Assembly: GCA_018417955.1 (NCBI GenBank)
Contig: JACTVC010000038.1
Location: 186,001-250,000 of the forward strand
Origin: Laccaria trichodermophora
Lineage: Eukaryota; Basidiomycota; Agaricomycetes; Agaricales; Hydnangiaceae
Length of the DNA stretch: 64,000 bases
Direction: 5' to 3'
Every line of letters begins with the position of its first letter. The stretch's first letter is position 1. The notes beneath the pieces are model-generated. The model made no database searches. It was not told the origin of the DNA and was given only the letters and a program-made list of their open reading frames with translations. Shown piece after piece: positions 23,232-34,346 of the stretch. Both the position numbers and the translations under genes were made by a program.

Positions 23232-26200
23232 CTATAACACAAGATGCGCTACGAGTCCCAAAGCGAACGCCGACAGACCGAGCACTCGCGCACATGGTTT
23301 CCCGAGTACTGCTACATTTGTTTTTCCACCACTACCGCCAGTAGTAGAAGACGAGCCCGCCGCGAGAGGGCTCGTCAACAAGTCTGGACATTGCGGTGGG
23401 ACCAGTACCCCGCCGTAGTTGCTCGCCACCCAAAGAACGACACCGTTTGTCCATCCGAAACCAGCCTGGCAATCGAGTCAGAACAAACCGTTCATTCATA
23501 GTAACACAGTCCCTACCTGGACGGTATATTCGCCTCCTCGGCCTGCAGAGTCTACATCGATGTTCGAGAACTTCTCAAACATCTGTTTGTAACAAAGTAA
23601 GTTTCAAAGCTTTCTAAAAGGGTTTAGGCCATGATACCCACATTACCCGTGTTATTCTGGCTCTGAGTAACGTTCAATTCAGCGTCGGACAGTCTGGGCA
23701 AAATGCCAGAAATCGATCCACCAGTGGCATGCCTACGAAGCAACGGCATTTGCATCGACAATCCTGAACAACAGTCCAACGTACCAACTACAAAGCGCGC
23801 TGGCGATATAGCGATTCGCAAGCTGCCTCTGAAGCGCATGGGCCCAACCCTCGCCAGATGTCGCATTTCCACCATTAACAACGGTGCCGTTTAGCTTATT
23901 GATATCGGCCGAAGGACCGGTACCCGTCGCGTTAGTAACACCAGTGGTGGTACTGCCAGAAACCGGCTGGCCTGGGAGCTGAGCCTCACTGATCGCCAGT
24001 TGACCGGGGGGGATCAAGTAGAAAGAAGATTGATTAGCAGCATTGGTAGGGAGAACGTCGGCGGTGAGATTTGCTGGAAGCGAGCGGAGTGCCTGCAACA
24101 CAATGTACTGGTGTGGAGGCCACGCGTTGGGAGCGTCCCTGTAAAGTCATGGTAAGAAAAGTCGCCCAAGTACTTCACTATCATGAATGATCACCATTGA
24201 AGTCCTGAATCGATGAAAGTTGTGGGAAAGGTCCCATTATAGCGGTTGATGACCATATTGACCGAGGAGAAGGCAGCAAAAGCGGACTTGGGGTCAGCCA
24301 AGATCTGGTCCGGGATGATGCCATTCCAAAATGGATAGAATGCAGCAACGCTGAAGACGTCGTTTCTCGTGTTTGTGGCGAGATTGAAGTCGTAGAAGGC
24401 AACCTAGCAAGGTCAGTGTTTGTTGAAAACATGAAAAAATCGACAAACCTTGCTCGAATCCCAGCAAAGATCGAGTAAGCCGCTCTTGAGGGCAGCAGCG
24501 GCAGCTTGATGCCTTTGAACTGCGACCTGATTAGCAGAGGAGTTGCCGTAAAGACCAGCCAGTAGTAGGTGGTTTTTGTCTAATCAGTGGATGAGTTTGA
24601 TGTGCCTTTGACTCGGTGAGTGAACGTACAAAGGATGCTGTTCAGATCAACCGGAACAGTGCTGCGAACATTCAAATCCCTCAAACCGCCGGTACTATTG
24701 ATGCCATGTAGAAACCAACGAACGGTGTAATCCCAACCTATTGACATATATCAACATTCGTCCCGTGGAAGTGTTAACCCCCCTTGCTCACCAGTTTCCG
24801 CACCACTTGCAAGTTCGGCGTACAACGCTGAGCGTTGAGTCTCATTCAAAGTAGGACCTTGAGCAGCCGCGTTCGCCGTGTTATAGTCTGTTCCGAGGGT
24901 AGCATCAACATTCTCCATACAAGGGAAAACTTTGAACGCACCCGTAAGGTATGATTCTGGACGAGGAGCGGTATTGTTGACGGCATAACGATGCATTGTA
25001 TATGATTGATTGGTAAAGGGACTCTTGACGGCCACGGATCGGTTGTCGTCCCACCATTTGAGCTCTTTCTGTGCGTCATTTCAGAAAACAGTGCAGGAAA
25101 TGAAAAACACCATTCCTCACCTCTGCTAAAGGTAAAGCACGAGTTAGAATACTGGTATCGCCGCTTGCTGTGATATAACGCGCCAACATCTTCACTAGTA
25201 TCTATCAATGAACAATGTAAAGATGTCGATTTATATACCTGGATGAAAAGAGGCGGCTGAGATCTATTTAAATCTGGGGGAGGTAGTGAGGTTAAGAAAT
25301 GCATTCTTGTAAGAACGCGCGTACAATATATCCTTCCTCCGTTTGGGATAAATCCGATGGTATCCAACTCATCCATGAAATTTTGGAGTGTGTCATTGGC
25401 AATGTCAAATAGCTCTGATTCAATAAGACCCTCCACGATCCAAAAGCTGTCCCAATAATATTGCTCTCTGAAGCGACCACCTGATCCACAAAACAATCAA
25501 CGTGTATCATGGCCATCTTCTAAAACAACTCACCAGGTACGACAAAGGTATGATTGAGAGGGATCAGGCTACTCTCACAATTTCCGCTTGATCCACACAA
25601 AGTTGACGAGTTGGTTTCTCGAATGAGTTGAGTCCAAAAGCTGTGCACAGTTTGGGAGAACGCCTTGACAAGAGGGTCGGAGACGTTGTTCAAGAAAGAT
25701 GGGTTCGCATTGAAGTTGGTCAGAGTGAGAGCTTCCAGTTCAAGTCCTTCTCCCTTAAAGTCCGAGTTGAGAAAATTCACAACTTGGCCATATGTGGTCC
25801 CGGAAGAGATATTCTGGAAGTCTGCAAGCACTGCTTGTGCGCTTTTGCTGGTGGGCTGATCGCGTGTGAGATGATATGGTAGAGTGCGGGGAGCGCAACT
25901 AACATGCCTTGTCCACAATTGTTTTGGGGTCTGCGTACGCGTCCGCAATGTTAACCGTTTGAAGTAACTGCCGGTGAGTAAGTTCGTGCCGTATTGCGAG
26001 AAAGATAAAAACACAAACCGATCCAGCACAGAAGATTTGAGAAGGACACCAAGCCTGTTTAGGTGGCAAGGCAACTTGAGAAGGCAACGGGGACGCAAGA
26101 GGCGACGATGGACTTGGGACAGCCGTAGCAATCGTGGTCGTGGGTGGAGCAGTAGACAATGTGCCAGAGGGAGTTGACAAACTGCTTTGTGCGAGAACCG

Positions 26201-26243
26201 CAGAAAGGAGGAGAGAGGAGAGAGAGAGGCCGACAGCCAACAT
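23232..26243 (-). CDS. Secreted trehalase, GH37, with probable GPI signal
   Basis: The start at 26243 gives a clean signal peptide, MLAVGLSLSSLLLSAVLAQ; a TATAAA 22 bases ahead of the alternative ATG at 26264 favours the later one. GH37 signatures are intact after splicing: VPGGRFREQYYWDSFW (signature 1), GFIPNGGRIYYTNRSQPP, a GWDYTVRW block carrying the expected general-acid aspartate, and SGLQWDAPNAWPPHQYI (signature 2). The enzyme splits trehalose into two glucoses. Numerous Asn-X-Ser/Thr sites and a Gly/Thr-rich insert (PVSGSTTTGVTNATGTG) fit an extracellular glycoprotein. The C-terminus (SSSTTGGSGGKT..., then LGLSAFALGLVAHLVL) looks like a GPI-attachment signal, so the enzyme may sit on the wall or plasma membrane. 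About a dozen introns. It is the acid/secreted rather than the cytosolic regulated type. Confidence 0.93.
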
Positions 26244-26264
26244 CGTGGGCTCGGTGATTATCAT

Positions 26265-27227
26265 TCAAGGACAAGATGCCCGTGCTTTATAGGCGCTAAA
26301 TGACGCCTTCCTGCGAGTGTAGCGGGAAAGGGTCCACATGGTGATGGCCCCACCATCCTTGAATTAATAGTGTAGATCTGTACCACGGTTGACATTGCCT
26401 TCCGGACTCGCGGCATGGAGAACCAGATTAGAAGCGGATGGAAAAATAAGAAGTTACGACCATCTGATCAACGACGAATCCATGGGAAGTCGGGATTTGA
26501 TTGAGAACATGATGATGGTAGGTTGTGAGTAGGTATAGTGCCTTATACTTAGCGCTCTGCGAAGTCGTTGCGTTGATTCAGCCTGTTGATCCTCACTTGT
26601 TTGTCCGAGAAATCTAAAAATAACACAACTACATATCGGGAGCTTAGCTCGATAGACGTTACATTGCAAGGTGCTTATGCGCTGCACAATGTAAATGATT
26701 ATGGTACTAGTATACGGCAATGGAGATGTCCCCTTAAACCCACAGGGCAGCGGGCATCTGCCGCGGTGCTGTAAAGCGCTCAAAGGTTGACATACCTGAC
26801 ATGGGTACCTTCTGCATGTATCGCGACCCCATTCCCAACATATCTGAGCTAATTGTTTTGACTGATGCCTTGTGTCGTGTTAAAACATGCATACTTGCTA
26901 CGAATCAAATAAGACAAAGACTCAACGACAACTCTTTCCGATGGATGCATGATAGAAGCCGGAAATGAAGGTCTTGCACCGCCAATGACGAAAAAATGGT
27001 GTGAAAAGCAATATCATTTACATCTCGAGGTGGGATCGGAAAGTGAACTCACGGCACAGCTCCCATGGCATACCTTCCTAAGGCTTGTCACAAAAGACAA
27101 GTTCCATGCCAACGCAGTACTAGTACTTATGAAAACCACATGTACCTCAGCAGAAAAGGATACCCAATACTACACAACGCACCTGCGCCCCCATGAAGAG
27201 CAGCGTCAAACCTCCAATTTAATCCCG
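26265..27227. other. Intergenic stretch between trehalase and RBM25-like genes
   Basis: 963 bases holding the trehalase promoter and the 3' flank of the RBM25-like gene. A plus-strand ORF starting at 26949 extends into the antisense of the last RBM25 exon and is a shadow. Nothing else is recognised. Confidence 0.45.
26286..26291 (-). promoter_or_regulatory. TATA box for the trehalase gene
   Basis: TATAAA on the minus strand lies 22 bases upstream of the ATG at 26264 and 43 bases upstream of the ATG at 26243. Initiation about 30 bases downstream of the box would skip the first ATG, so the box helps decide the start. Confidence 0.4.
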
Positions 27228-29467
27228 TTAGTCGACGAGCAGCTTTTCCGTGAGCAAGCCTTCGCCGTAAGCCATACTTTCGAATATTATTTGTCGCCAG
27301 ACGCTAATAGTGAGCTCGATAGCCTCCTCCTCCAGAACCTACAAAGAGCGTGAGCAAAGAGCAACGATAGAGACGACCCCAACGTACAGGTTCCAGCCCC
27401 TCAACTAATTTTTGAGGGCCCTTGTGGTCCTTCAAATGCTCCAATACAAACATAATCAGGTCCTCCTCCTCCATCTCTCCCAAATACTTCATCATTAGTC
27501 GCTTCACCAAAGGTTCGAATTTCCGGTCGATCATAATCTGCAGGGTGAGGGTAGGAATATTCGTCAGATCGTCATTCCACTGAAGAGTGTACTCACGTCA
27601 TTGAGACCATCCCATCGCACTTTCGCCTTGAATAGGACATCCTTATCGTGCGGCACAGATTGACGTATCCTCTCTAACCTCTCCCTCGTCCGTTCACTGC
27701 TTTCCGCCACGCTGAAGTCGAGCTTGACCAACGGCACGCGGCGTTTTTTGATCTCGTCCTCCTCCATCTCCTCCTCGGCAAACACAGCGGTCTTCTCCTT
27801 ACCCGGAGCCTCTTTCTCTTTCACAGTTGGCGCGGCAATAGAGACATTCAACCTGACGGGTGCGCCGTCGTCTAATAACAGACCGGCCTTGCGCTGTTCC
27901 TCCGCCAGTGCTTGCATCTCGTCCATTTGTCTCGCCAAAAAGTCTTCAGATTCTCTCCGTAAGTTCTCCACTTCCTGCTCCTCGAACCTTCTTGACTTTT
28001 CATCTGCAGCTTCCTCCGCTTCTAGTCGGCGTGCCCGCATGTGGCGCCATCGTGCTCTAAGATGATAGGTGAGCGTAAGAACAACCACAATTCCAGAAAT
28101 TTTCGGCACCGGTCAACATAAAAGGTCTCGTCGCTCTCATCGTCGTCCCAGACATCCAATCGACCTCTCATTTCAATCCGATCACGATCTTCTGCTTCTT
28201 TCGTGGCGCGTTCCCGGGCAATAGCCCGTTCTAGGGCCTGAATTCGTGTCCGTTCTCTTGGCTCATACCGCCGCTCTCGCTAACGAAAAGAGCTTGTCAG
28301 GATGCTCGGAGCTTAAAATCAGCAGGCCGGTCTTACATCTTTGAAAGAAATCTCTTCATCCTTTTTCCGAGCCTCTTTCCGCTCAGCCTCCAACTCCTCG
28401 TCCGTTTTCATCGTCCGACCAGGACCTGGCCGTTCAACCTCCGAGGTATCCCGCCCAACATTTGAATCTCCAGCTTTGACGAATCCAACAGGTTTGCTGT
28501 AGCCCTGAGCCCCTTTACCGAAGCCTTGCGCCTGAGGAGATTGTGTCGAAGGGGCGCTTTGTTGGGGTTTGCCCCATTCACGGACTTTGGGCCCACTCGG
28601 AGCTCCTGTCACCGAAGGAATACTTTCTCGTACGTCACGCAGCTTCTCCCGTTCTCGTTTCGCGGCGCGTTCTCGGAACTGTGCGATCTCTGAAATGACA
28701 AGACCTCGTTGTGTTTCCGGAAGATCTGCCTCTTGAAGGTCATGGAGATGTGGAGGTATTACATATTTCTCTTTGTCAATGAGGCCATTGTTGGCTGCAT
28801 CTTGCGACATGCGAATTATGTCAGTGACTTGTTCATCAATTTTTGCTCTCGCCTGCTGTTTTTGAGCCTCGTCAGTCTAAATGGAACGTTAGTTTACGGA
28901 GAATGCAACAAAAGTCTGAGCTAACGCTAGTTGCCATTCGATGCGCTTGATATGCATCTAAAAACGCACGAGTTTTTTCGTCTGCTTTCACCTGTGTTTT
29001 GGAAGTAGGCTTGAAAGTAGTGCGTAGGACTGAATACCACACACCAGTAGTTTCTTATTCGCACAGCCATCCTCCAGCGCTGGCAACTCCACATTGTTCA
29101 GTAGTTCGAGTGCACGTAACGCTCCATCTGGATCCTCGAACTCTGCAAATCCAAATCCTTGCGGTTTGTTCGCAGGCGTGATCAGGCGCTTGAACGACTT
29201 GATTGGTCCACATGCCTGCATCAGATAACATTCAGCCTGATATAGCGCATACAGGGTTCCCAGTGCACAACCCACCGATAAAAGTTGATTCAAGAATGCG
29301 TCAGTGATACCGCCCGATATGGAGCCAACGAACAGAGTGGCTAGTCTTTGAGCTTGAGGTGGAACAAAATGCATTTGCTGCTGCTGTGCGAGAGCCGACA
29401 TTGAGGGACCCTGGCCGTATGACGGCAAAGGTGGACGCAGACCAAGTCCTAACCGATTAGGTTGCAT
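27228..29467 (-). CDS. RBM25/Snu71-like splicing factor (RRM plus PWI domain)
   Basis: Near residue 40 an RRM begins: RLATLFVGSISGGITDAFLN (RNP2), then across an intron ACGPIKSFKRLI and PQGFGFAEFEDPDGALRALE (RNP1). The middle is highly charged and helical (RERAAKREREKLRDVRES, then EARKKDEEISFKDRERRYE), as in RBM25. The C-terminal PWI domain reads IDRKFEPLVKRLMMKYLG, EEEDLIMFVLEHLKDHKG and EEAIELTISVWRQIIFES, ending GLLTEKLLVD. RBM25 associates with the U1 snRNP side of the spliceosome and affects 5' splice-site choice. Length of about 600 residues and domain order fit. At least seven introns. It is divergent from the CCDC25 gene, with a shared 248-base promoter. Confidence 0.9.
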
Positions 29468-29715
29468 TTTGATGAGTGTTTACTGGCTTGAGGTGAGAGT
29501 CTGAAACGAGGTATTAGTAATGTATGTTGTAAGTCGCCTTTTGCAGCCTTACTTGAAATTAAACCACGCTGAAGCGTTTGGACGGAAGTGAGGATATTAG
29601 CAGAGAATGTGAGATGAATGTGAAGAGTGGTCGTCGTGGTAGGAGAGAATGAGAGTGCCTTTCTCCGTAATTCTCACGATTCACTTCTTGCACCGCACAC
29701 CTCCCCGTCGACAGA
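29468..29715. promoter_or_regulatory. Shared promoter of RBM25-like and CCDC25-like genes
   Basis: 248 bases between outward-facing starts at 29467 and 29716. No TATA box is obvious; the two conserved genes probably use one bidirectional promoter. Confidence 0.5.
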
Positions 29716-30700
29716 ATGGTTCTCTTTTTTACATCTACAGGTAGGTTGACCGTCTTGGATACATTTCTATCTAACGTTTCGTAGCCACTACACCTCCCGC
29801 AATCATCTACATGGGTCGCGACAAGGTTGAAAGTAAACTGATTCTATGCCCGTCAACCCAATACCGTCTGACCAATCAAGATAGATGAGGAGCTCATTAG
29901 ATACGCTTGGCCACAGGACGTCTGGTTCCACGTCGACAAACTATCATCAGCCCATGTTTATTTACGAATGCCTGATGGAATGGCTTGGGAGAGTATTCCC
30001 GCTGAGCTCTTAACAGACTGTGCCCAGTTAGTGAAAGCCAATTCTATTGAAGGTATGCAATTAGAACATATTGTTGAACCCTTCTCAATAAAAATGATCA
30101 GGCAACAAAAAGGACAACCTAACAATCATCTATACGCCGGGTGACAACTTGAAGGTGGGTTCATTTGTTTCTATTAGTGGCGAAGAACTTTCTTATAGAG
30201 GAAGGTTAGAAAACGGGGGATATGGCTGTAGGTCAAGTGTCATTCCACAACGACAAGAAGGTGAGGTGCGTCCACATCCATGCGATCGTTGGCTGAAAAC
30301 CTTTTCAGGTCAAACGAGGTTGAGAAAATAATCTACTCTCTTTGATATCAGATACTAAATCTGATTAACAGTACACGTACCTCAACGCGAAAACGCCATT
30401 GTGAACCGTCTCAACAAGACGAAGGATGAGCGACAGGTCGATCATGAACAAGAAAGAATAGACCGCATCAAAAAGGAGGGCGCCATACGGAGGGCAGCAG
30501 CAGCCGAGAAGGTGCACCTCTTTCACCTTCGAGCTTTTCCTTTTTCTAATATGAGCACTTAGAAAAAAGCGGATGCTGAACTAGCGCGAGCCAGAGAAGC
30601 CGAAAAGGCAGCACGGTCATACGATTCCTTGTTCAACGTGGAAGAGGATGAGGATCAGCCCCGAAAGACGGGTAGAGAACTAGAAGAAGATTTCATGTAA
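29716..30700 (+). CDS. JLP2: CCDC25/Jlp2 family protein (NFACT-R domain)
   Basis: The spliced product starts [20 protein letters not shown] and continues with [58 protein letters not shown] and [16 protein letters not shown]. It then has a long basic/acidic coiled coil ([36 protein letters not shown]) and ends ELEEDFM. This is the NFACT-R (DUF814) fold shared with Rqc2/NEMF and the small eukaryotic CCDC25 protein; human CCDC25 has been reported to sense extracellular DNA, but the fungal role is unknown. Five introns about 50 bases long are supported. Length of about 215 residues matches the family. Confidence 0.92.
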
Positions 30701-31324
30701 CATTTGGACTAGGAATAATCAACTTGTACGGAACCATCTCTCTTCTCCATGAGCTCCACGATTGCCTATCGATATTATAACTGTCTAGAAACCGAGCAAA
30801 CGTTGCTCTCGATAGGACTCTGCATATAGTCATTATTGAGTCTTACTACGCAAACACAAACAGCCACAAGAACGTCGCTTGTACTAGATACCTATTTTGC
30901 TGCTCACTACAACTGTGGCGACTAGTGAACGGCACGCGACTTCATATTTTGCGCCAAAGGAAACGACACGTTGGATATTGAAGCTCAGGATGATCACTGT
31001 GCTCACGGACAATATGTCAACTACCCCGCAGAAAACGCGTTGAAATTTGAATGGTCGTAACAATGTAAATCACGAAGAAGTGTAATACAAAGACTTACAT
31101 GCTTGTTTGAGGTCGAAACGCGGAGATAACTCCTCGACGCATGGCGGTCTGTTTTATGAGATGCGATGTCATTCAAAGTCAAAGAGGTCGTGCGACTAAA
31201 AATCAATGTAGCATTGGATTGTGTCTGTCAAAATGGTTCAGCATGATTGCCGGAACTTTGAATCATTTACGGACCAACAAAAAGCTTTCGTGCAGAGACT
31301 GAGCAAAGGGTTCATCCTGTAAGC
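30701..31324. other. Convergent intergenic stretch
   Basis: 624 bases between the 3' end of the CCDC25 gene and the 3' end of the minus-strand hypothetical gene. No gene, repeat or RNA is recognised. Confidence 0.45.
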
Positions 31325-32032
31325 TCAAGCGCCCTTGTCTTTTCCTAATTCCAAGGCATAGATATGTTGATCAATGCGTTTTCGGCGAACGGGACCAGAC
31401 TCACCCTTGAACAAAAAGGTTAAGATACTCCCTTTTGACTTTTTTCCGGGTCGTCTTTCTTGCGCCGACCCGTCGCCAACGTCAGAAGGAGAAGAAGACG
31501 TGAGGGTCGTCTGAGACGAGCTACGGGCATTCTCCTGTATTGGCGGCATCGACGCGGACAATTTATGTGAAGGATCCTTCTTTGGAGAAGGGATATTTCC
31601 GGTGGTACCATATCTCGACTGCAGAGTCGAGAAGGCGGCGTGGTAGTCCTTCGGAGGCGGAGGAGACGCTCCAAACGGGGTGGCAGGCGAGACAGTCGTG
31701 TCGGATTCCAGAGAGTAGGTCGAACGGTTGGGTTCAGGTGGAGTCGCCATTGCTAGATCCACTGCGTTTGAGAGGTGGTTGAACCAGCCTTCCGCAAAAC
31801 TCTCGGATTTTATATCCAGATTCTCTTCCAATAGAGGTATGTCATGAGGAAACCGTATGCAATCTCCGTAATCATAGGAAAACTATCCGCCAGATGACTC
31901 TTGAACCGCACTTGAACTTCCGCATTTGAACTGCGCGTCGAGTCACAGCAAGGACAACAAAAGGGCATCGGGGGGCCCTGCAATTTCACAGAAATCAAAA
32001 ACTGGGAGTTCTGACTCAACTGAGGTCGTCAT
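31325..32032 (-). CDS. Hypothetical Ser/Pro-rich protein
   Basis: The main exon encodes about 165 residues: EENLDIKSESFAEGWFNHLS, then NAVDLAMATPPEPNRSTYSL, a Ser/Pro-rich middle, and a basic C-terminus (RRPGKKSKGSILTFLFKGE, RKRIDQHIYALELGKDKGA). An upstream exon beginning at the ATG at 32032 reads MTTSVESELPVFDFCEIAG. The intron joining them is not certain, since two donor choices near 32003-32020 keep the frame and an acceptor (gatag) is near 31883. Frame openness, Ser/Thr richness and a short divergent promoter shared with PRMT3 support a real gene. I do not recognise the family. Confidence 0.55.
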
Positions 32033-32158
32033 ATGTGGCTGATTGGTAGAAATCGGTAGGCTGTGCAGTTGTATATTTTTATCTCCCGATCACCTGATGG
32101 TATCTCAATCAAATCTCTTGCTTCAGCTCAGATTTCATATATTTCTTTTATCCTCAAG
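32033..32158. promoter_or_regulatory. Very short divergent promoter (126 bp)
   Basis: Only 126 bases separate the putative minus-strand start at 32032 from the PRMT3 start at 32159. No TATA box is obvious. Confidence 0.4.
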
Positions 32159-34251
32159 ATGAGCATACGACTACCAGCACCACCAGATGTCACCGAACCA
32201 GACAGCGACATAGAAACAGGCTCCTCATCCTCAGAAGATGACGACAACGATGAAAATTGGGACGAATGGATATCAGACACTATCACACAGCAGGAATGTC
32301 GGTCCCTGTTCGAAAAAAAATCGCTTCCTTCGGCGGAAGATGCCCTCAAGTACGACAAGCAAACGTATGGATTTGATCTAATTGAGACGTGTGGAAAGCT
32401 ATGTGAGTTCATTTCACCCGCTCAGCCAGTGGCATCCGAGTAACCGAGTGCTCTGCAAGCTCTTGATTTTCATGGCCGTGTTCGACTTATCAATTACATC
32501 CGGAAAAATGTTAGTAGAGCTCCTCACCATTATTTTGGCCTCTGAACATCGAACAGAACCTAACGCCAAATGATGTTGCTGACCTTCAAAGGACGGAACC
32601 TTGGTTTTCGACAGACGAATACCTACTACCTGCCCTGGAGAATGACCCACTAATTCGTGAGGTCATTCTTCTACTAGCTACGCTCACTTCTGATGACCTT
32701 AGATGTTAGAGGCAGCTTCTGATGATTGGTCTGACTCCGAAGGTGAAGAGCCAACAGCGTTAGATCCGAACAGCAGGATCAAGCAGCTGGAGAAAAAATT
32801 GGCGCTAGCAGAGCAGGACCTCTCGGAGTATCGTACTCTCATCTCTCAAAAACTCGATATCTCAAGCCTTATCGAGGCCGTGAATGAACCAAGTACGAGC
32901 AAAGAGGCAACACGACCTCGGGATGATGACTCCCACTACTTCCAGAGCTACGAAGCGAACGGTAAGTTGGACTTCCTTTGAGCCCTTACAGCATCCAAGC
33001 TTTATCCACAGATATACACGCGGTAATGATACAAGATAAGGTCCGAACGTCGACGTACGCGCACTATATCCTCACCAATCCGTACCTATTCCGTGACGCC
33101 ACTGTGCTTGACGTTGGCTGTGGGACGGGTATTCTCTCATTATTCGCAGCGAGAGGGGGCGCCAAGCGCGTCATTGCCGTTGACGCTAGCGATATTGCAG
33201 AAAAGGCAGAGAAGATCGTCGAAGCAAACGGATTTAAAGATATCATCACCGTTGTCCGAGGTAAAATTGAAGACATCACCCTGCCGGACGGAATTACTCA
33301 AGTGGATATCATTGTTTCGGAGTGGATGGGCTACGCCCTCCTTTATGAATCGATGCTTGATTCCGTCCTGGTCGCTCGGGATCGATTTTTGCGTCCTGGT
33401 GGCGTTATGGCTCCTAGTCAATGCAAAATGATGTTAAGCTTGTGCGATGGCAGCGAGATCTACAAGGATCGCATTGGTTTTTGGAATGATGTCTACGGTT
33501 CGTGAATTTTTTTTCAACTCGAGGCACCTTTTAAGGTCTACATGATTTTAGGTTTCGACCTATCGGCGATGGCGGCTGACCTATATGAAGAGGCTATCAT
33601 TGACGTTGTCGGACCAGACACAGTTCTTAGCGCCCCATATGTCATCAAGGTAGAGGATGGATTTGTTTCCTTCACCCTTTACACATCTCATATCGTCCAG
33701 GATCTTCTTCTCGGCGACATAACATCTCGTCACCTTGACTTCCAAACAAAATTTGCATTGAAGGCCACAGTTGAACGCCGAACCAAAATCAACTCGTTTG
33801 TCTTGTACTTTGACACGTTTTTCACCGTCACCGGCCACCCCATCTCGCCAAGTACACAGGTAAAGACAATTCACGAGGGAGAGGTAGTCCTGGCAGAAGT
33901 CTGGCCGGTAGGGGGCAAATCAGCGCCACAACGCCGACAGAGTCTAGGGAGGGAAAAAGAGAGGGTCACCAGCTTTAGCACGGGACCACTTAGTGCCCCG
34001 ACGCACTGGAAACAGACGCTCTTTATGCTCAGGGAACCAATCACGGTTTCGGAAGGTTGGTAGTTATCTTGCCGTGATGACTGGTAATTATTGACCAATG
34101 CTACCAAGGATCCATTGTTTCGGGCAGCTTCCATTGTCGCAAAAGCGAGACAAACTCTCGAGAATTAGACGTTGAAATCCACTATTCTGTGAAAGAAGAT
34201 GCTGAAGCTCCCGCTGGCCCCACCATCGTCAATATGTACAAGGTTCGGTAG
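32159..34251 (+). CDS. Protein arginine N-methyltransferase 3 (type I)
   Basis: An acidic N-terminus (DSDIETGSSSSEDDDNDENW) leads to the zinc-finger position, ECRSLFEKKSLPSAEDALKY and then DKQTYGFDLIETCGKL, followed by RVRLINYIRKN. After a coiled coil the methyltransferase core appears: VMIQDKVRTSTYAHYILTN, VLDVGCGTGILSLFAARGGA (SAM motif I), the double-E loop SEWMGYALLYESML, RPGGVMAPSQCKMML and the THW loop SAPTHWKQTLFML. PRMT3 makes asymmetric dimethylarginine on ribosomal protein uS5 (Rps2) in the cytosol. The catalytic side is complete. The zinc finger has lost its second cysteine and both histidines compared with the usual CxxC...H...H pattern. Seven or so introns. The product ends TIVNMYKVR. 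Confidence 0.93.
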
Positions 34252-34346
34252 TGGATGAGTTGTGATGTACCCGTCTTTGCGGTCTCTTTGATCCAAAACT
34301 ATCTAGTAAAAAAATTGTATACTACATACACTTACAACACTTGCCA

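Noticed and set aside
26949..27353. Plus-strand ORF of 134 codons
   Set aside because: Its 3' half is antisense to the conserved PWI-domain terminal exon of the RBM25-like gene, so it is a shadow.
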